A DNA stretch of 6,017 nucleotides. Origin: Bacteroidota bacterium. GTDB taxonomy: Bacteria > Bacteroidota > Rhodothermia > Rhodothermales > UBA10348. Of the stretch, positions 5,976 to 6,017 are shown piece after piece. Under the pieces are notes generated by a model. The model ran no database searches. It was not told where the DNA came from and saw nothing but the letters and a program-made list of their open reading frames with translations. Made by a program: the position numbers and the translations under genes. Location of the stretch: positions 1-6,017 of the forward strand of contig JAHEEH010000133.1 in the NCBI GenBank assembly GCA_024640835.1, in the 5' to 3' direction. The stretch's first letter is position 1. Each line of letters begins with the position of its first letter.

Positions 5976-6017
5976 AGCTTTCAAGCCTGCCCCGTGGACC
6001 GTTCCGGCACCCGTTCA

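Noticed and set aside
1..6017. RNA genes, CRISPR arrays, insertion sequences or prophage remnants
   Set aside because: No tRNA or rRNA-like segments, no spaced direct repeats, no transposase-like reading frame and no terminal inverted repeats flanking a gene were seen.

Overview
The window reads as part of a polysaccharide-utilisation locus (PUL) from a high-GC member of the Bacteroidota/Rhodothermota group. The evidence is a SusC/SusD outer-membrane pair plus a secreted enzyme ending in a type IX secretion (T9SS) sorting domain with the YPNPFNPST signature. A Rhodothermales-like marine or sediment bacterium fits best, because SusC/SusD, this style of T9SS tail and high GC occur together there. 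Gemmatimonadota or another high-GC Fibrobacterota-Chlorobiota-Bacteroidota relative cannot be excluded from this sequence alone.

Layout, left to right. Positions 1-597 (minus) hold the first 199 residues of a SusD/RagB-like glycan-binding lipoprotein; the gene runs off the left edge. A 91-bp gap (598-688) contains a strong GC-rich stem-loop. Positions 689-3778 (minus) hold a complete SusC/RagA-family TonB-dependent transporter. susC and susD are transcribed leftward, susC first. Positions 3779-4168 are a 390-bp divergent control region with several inverted repeats, including a LacI-type operator candidate and a perfect 19-bp palindrome. Positions 4169-5938 (plus) hold a complete secreted arabinogalactan endo-beta-1,4-galactanase (GH53) with a carbohydrate-binding-like domain and a T9SS tail. 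Positions 5939-6017 hold no recognisable gene.

How the parts fit (inference from known galactan PULs): the GH53 enzyme is exported through the outer membrane, cuts beta-1,4-galactan (pectin rhamnogalacturonan-I side chains or type I arabinogalactan) into oligosaccharides, SusD captures them at the cell surface, and SusC imports them using TonB energy. The shared divergent promoter region suggests co-regulation by the inducing glycan. SusC lacks an N-terminal STN signalling domain, so control through an ECF-sigma/anti-sigma pair is unlikely; a DNA-binding repressor acting on the intergenic dyads is more plausible.

No wholly new system is evident. The most interesting parts are the dyad-rich control region, the intercistronic hairpin, and the modular GH53 enzyme that uses T9SS export instead of a lipoprotein anchor.
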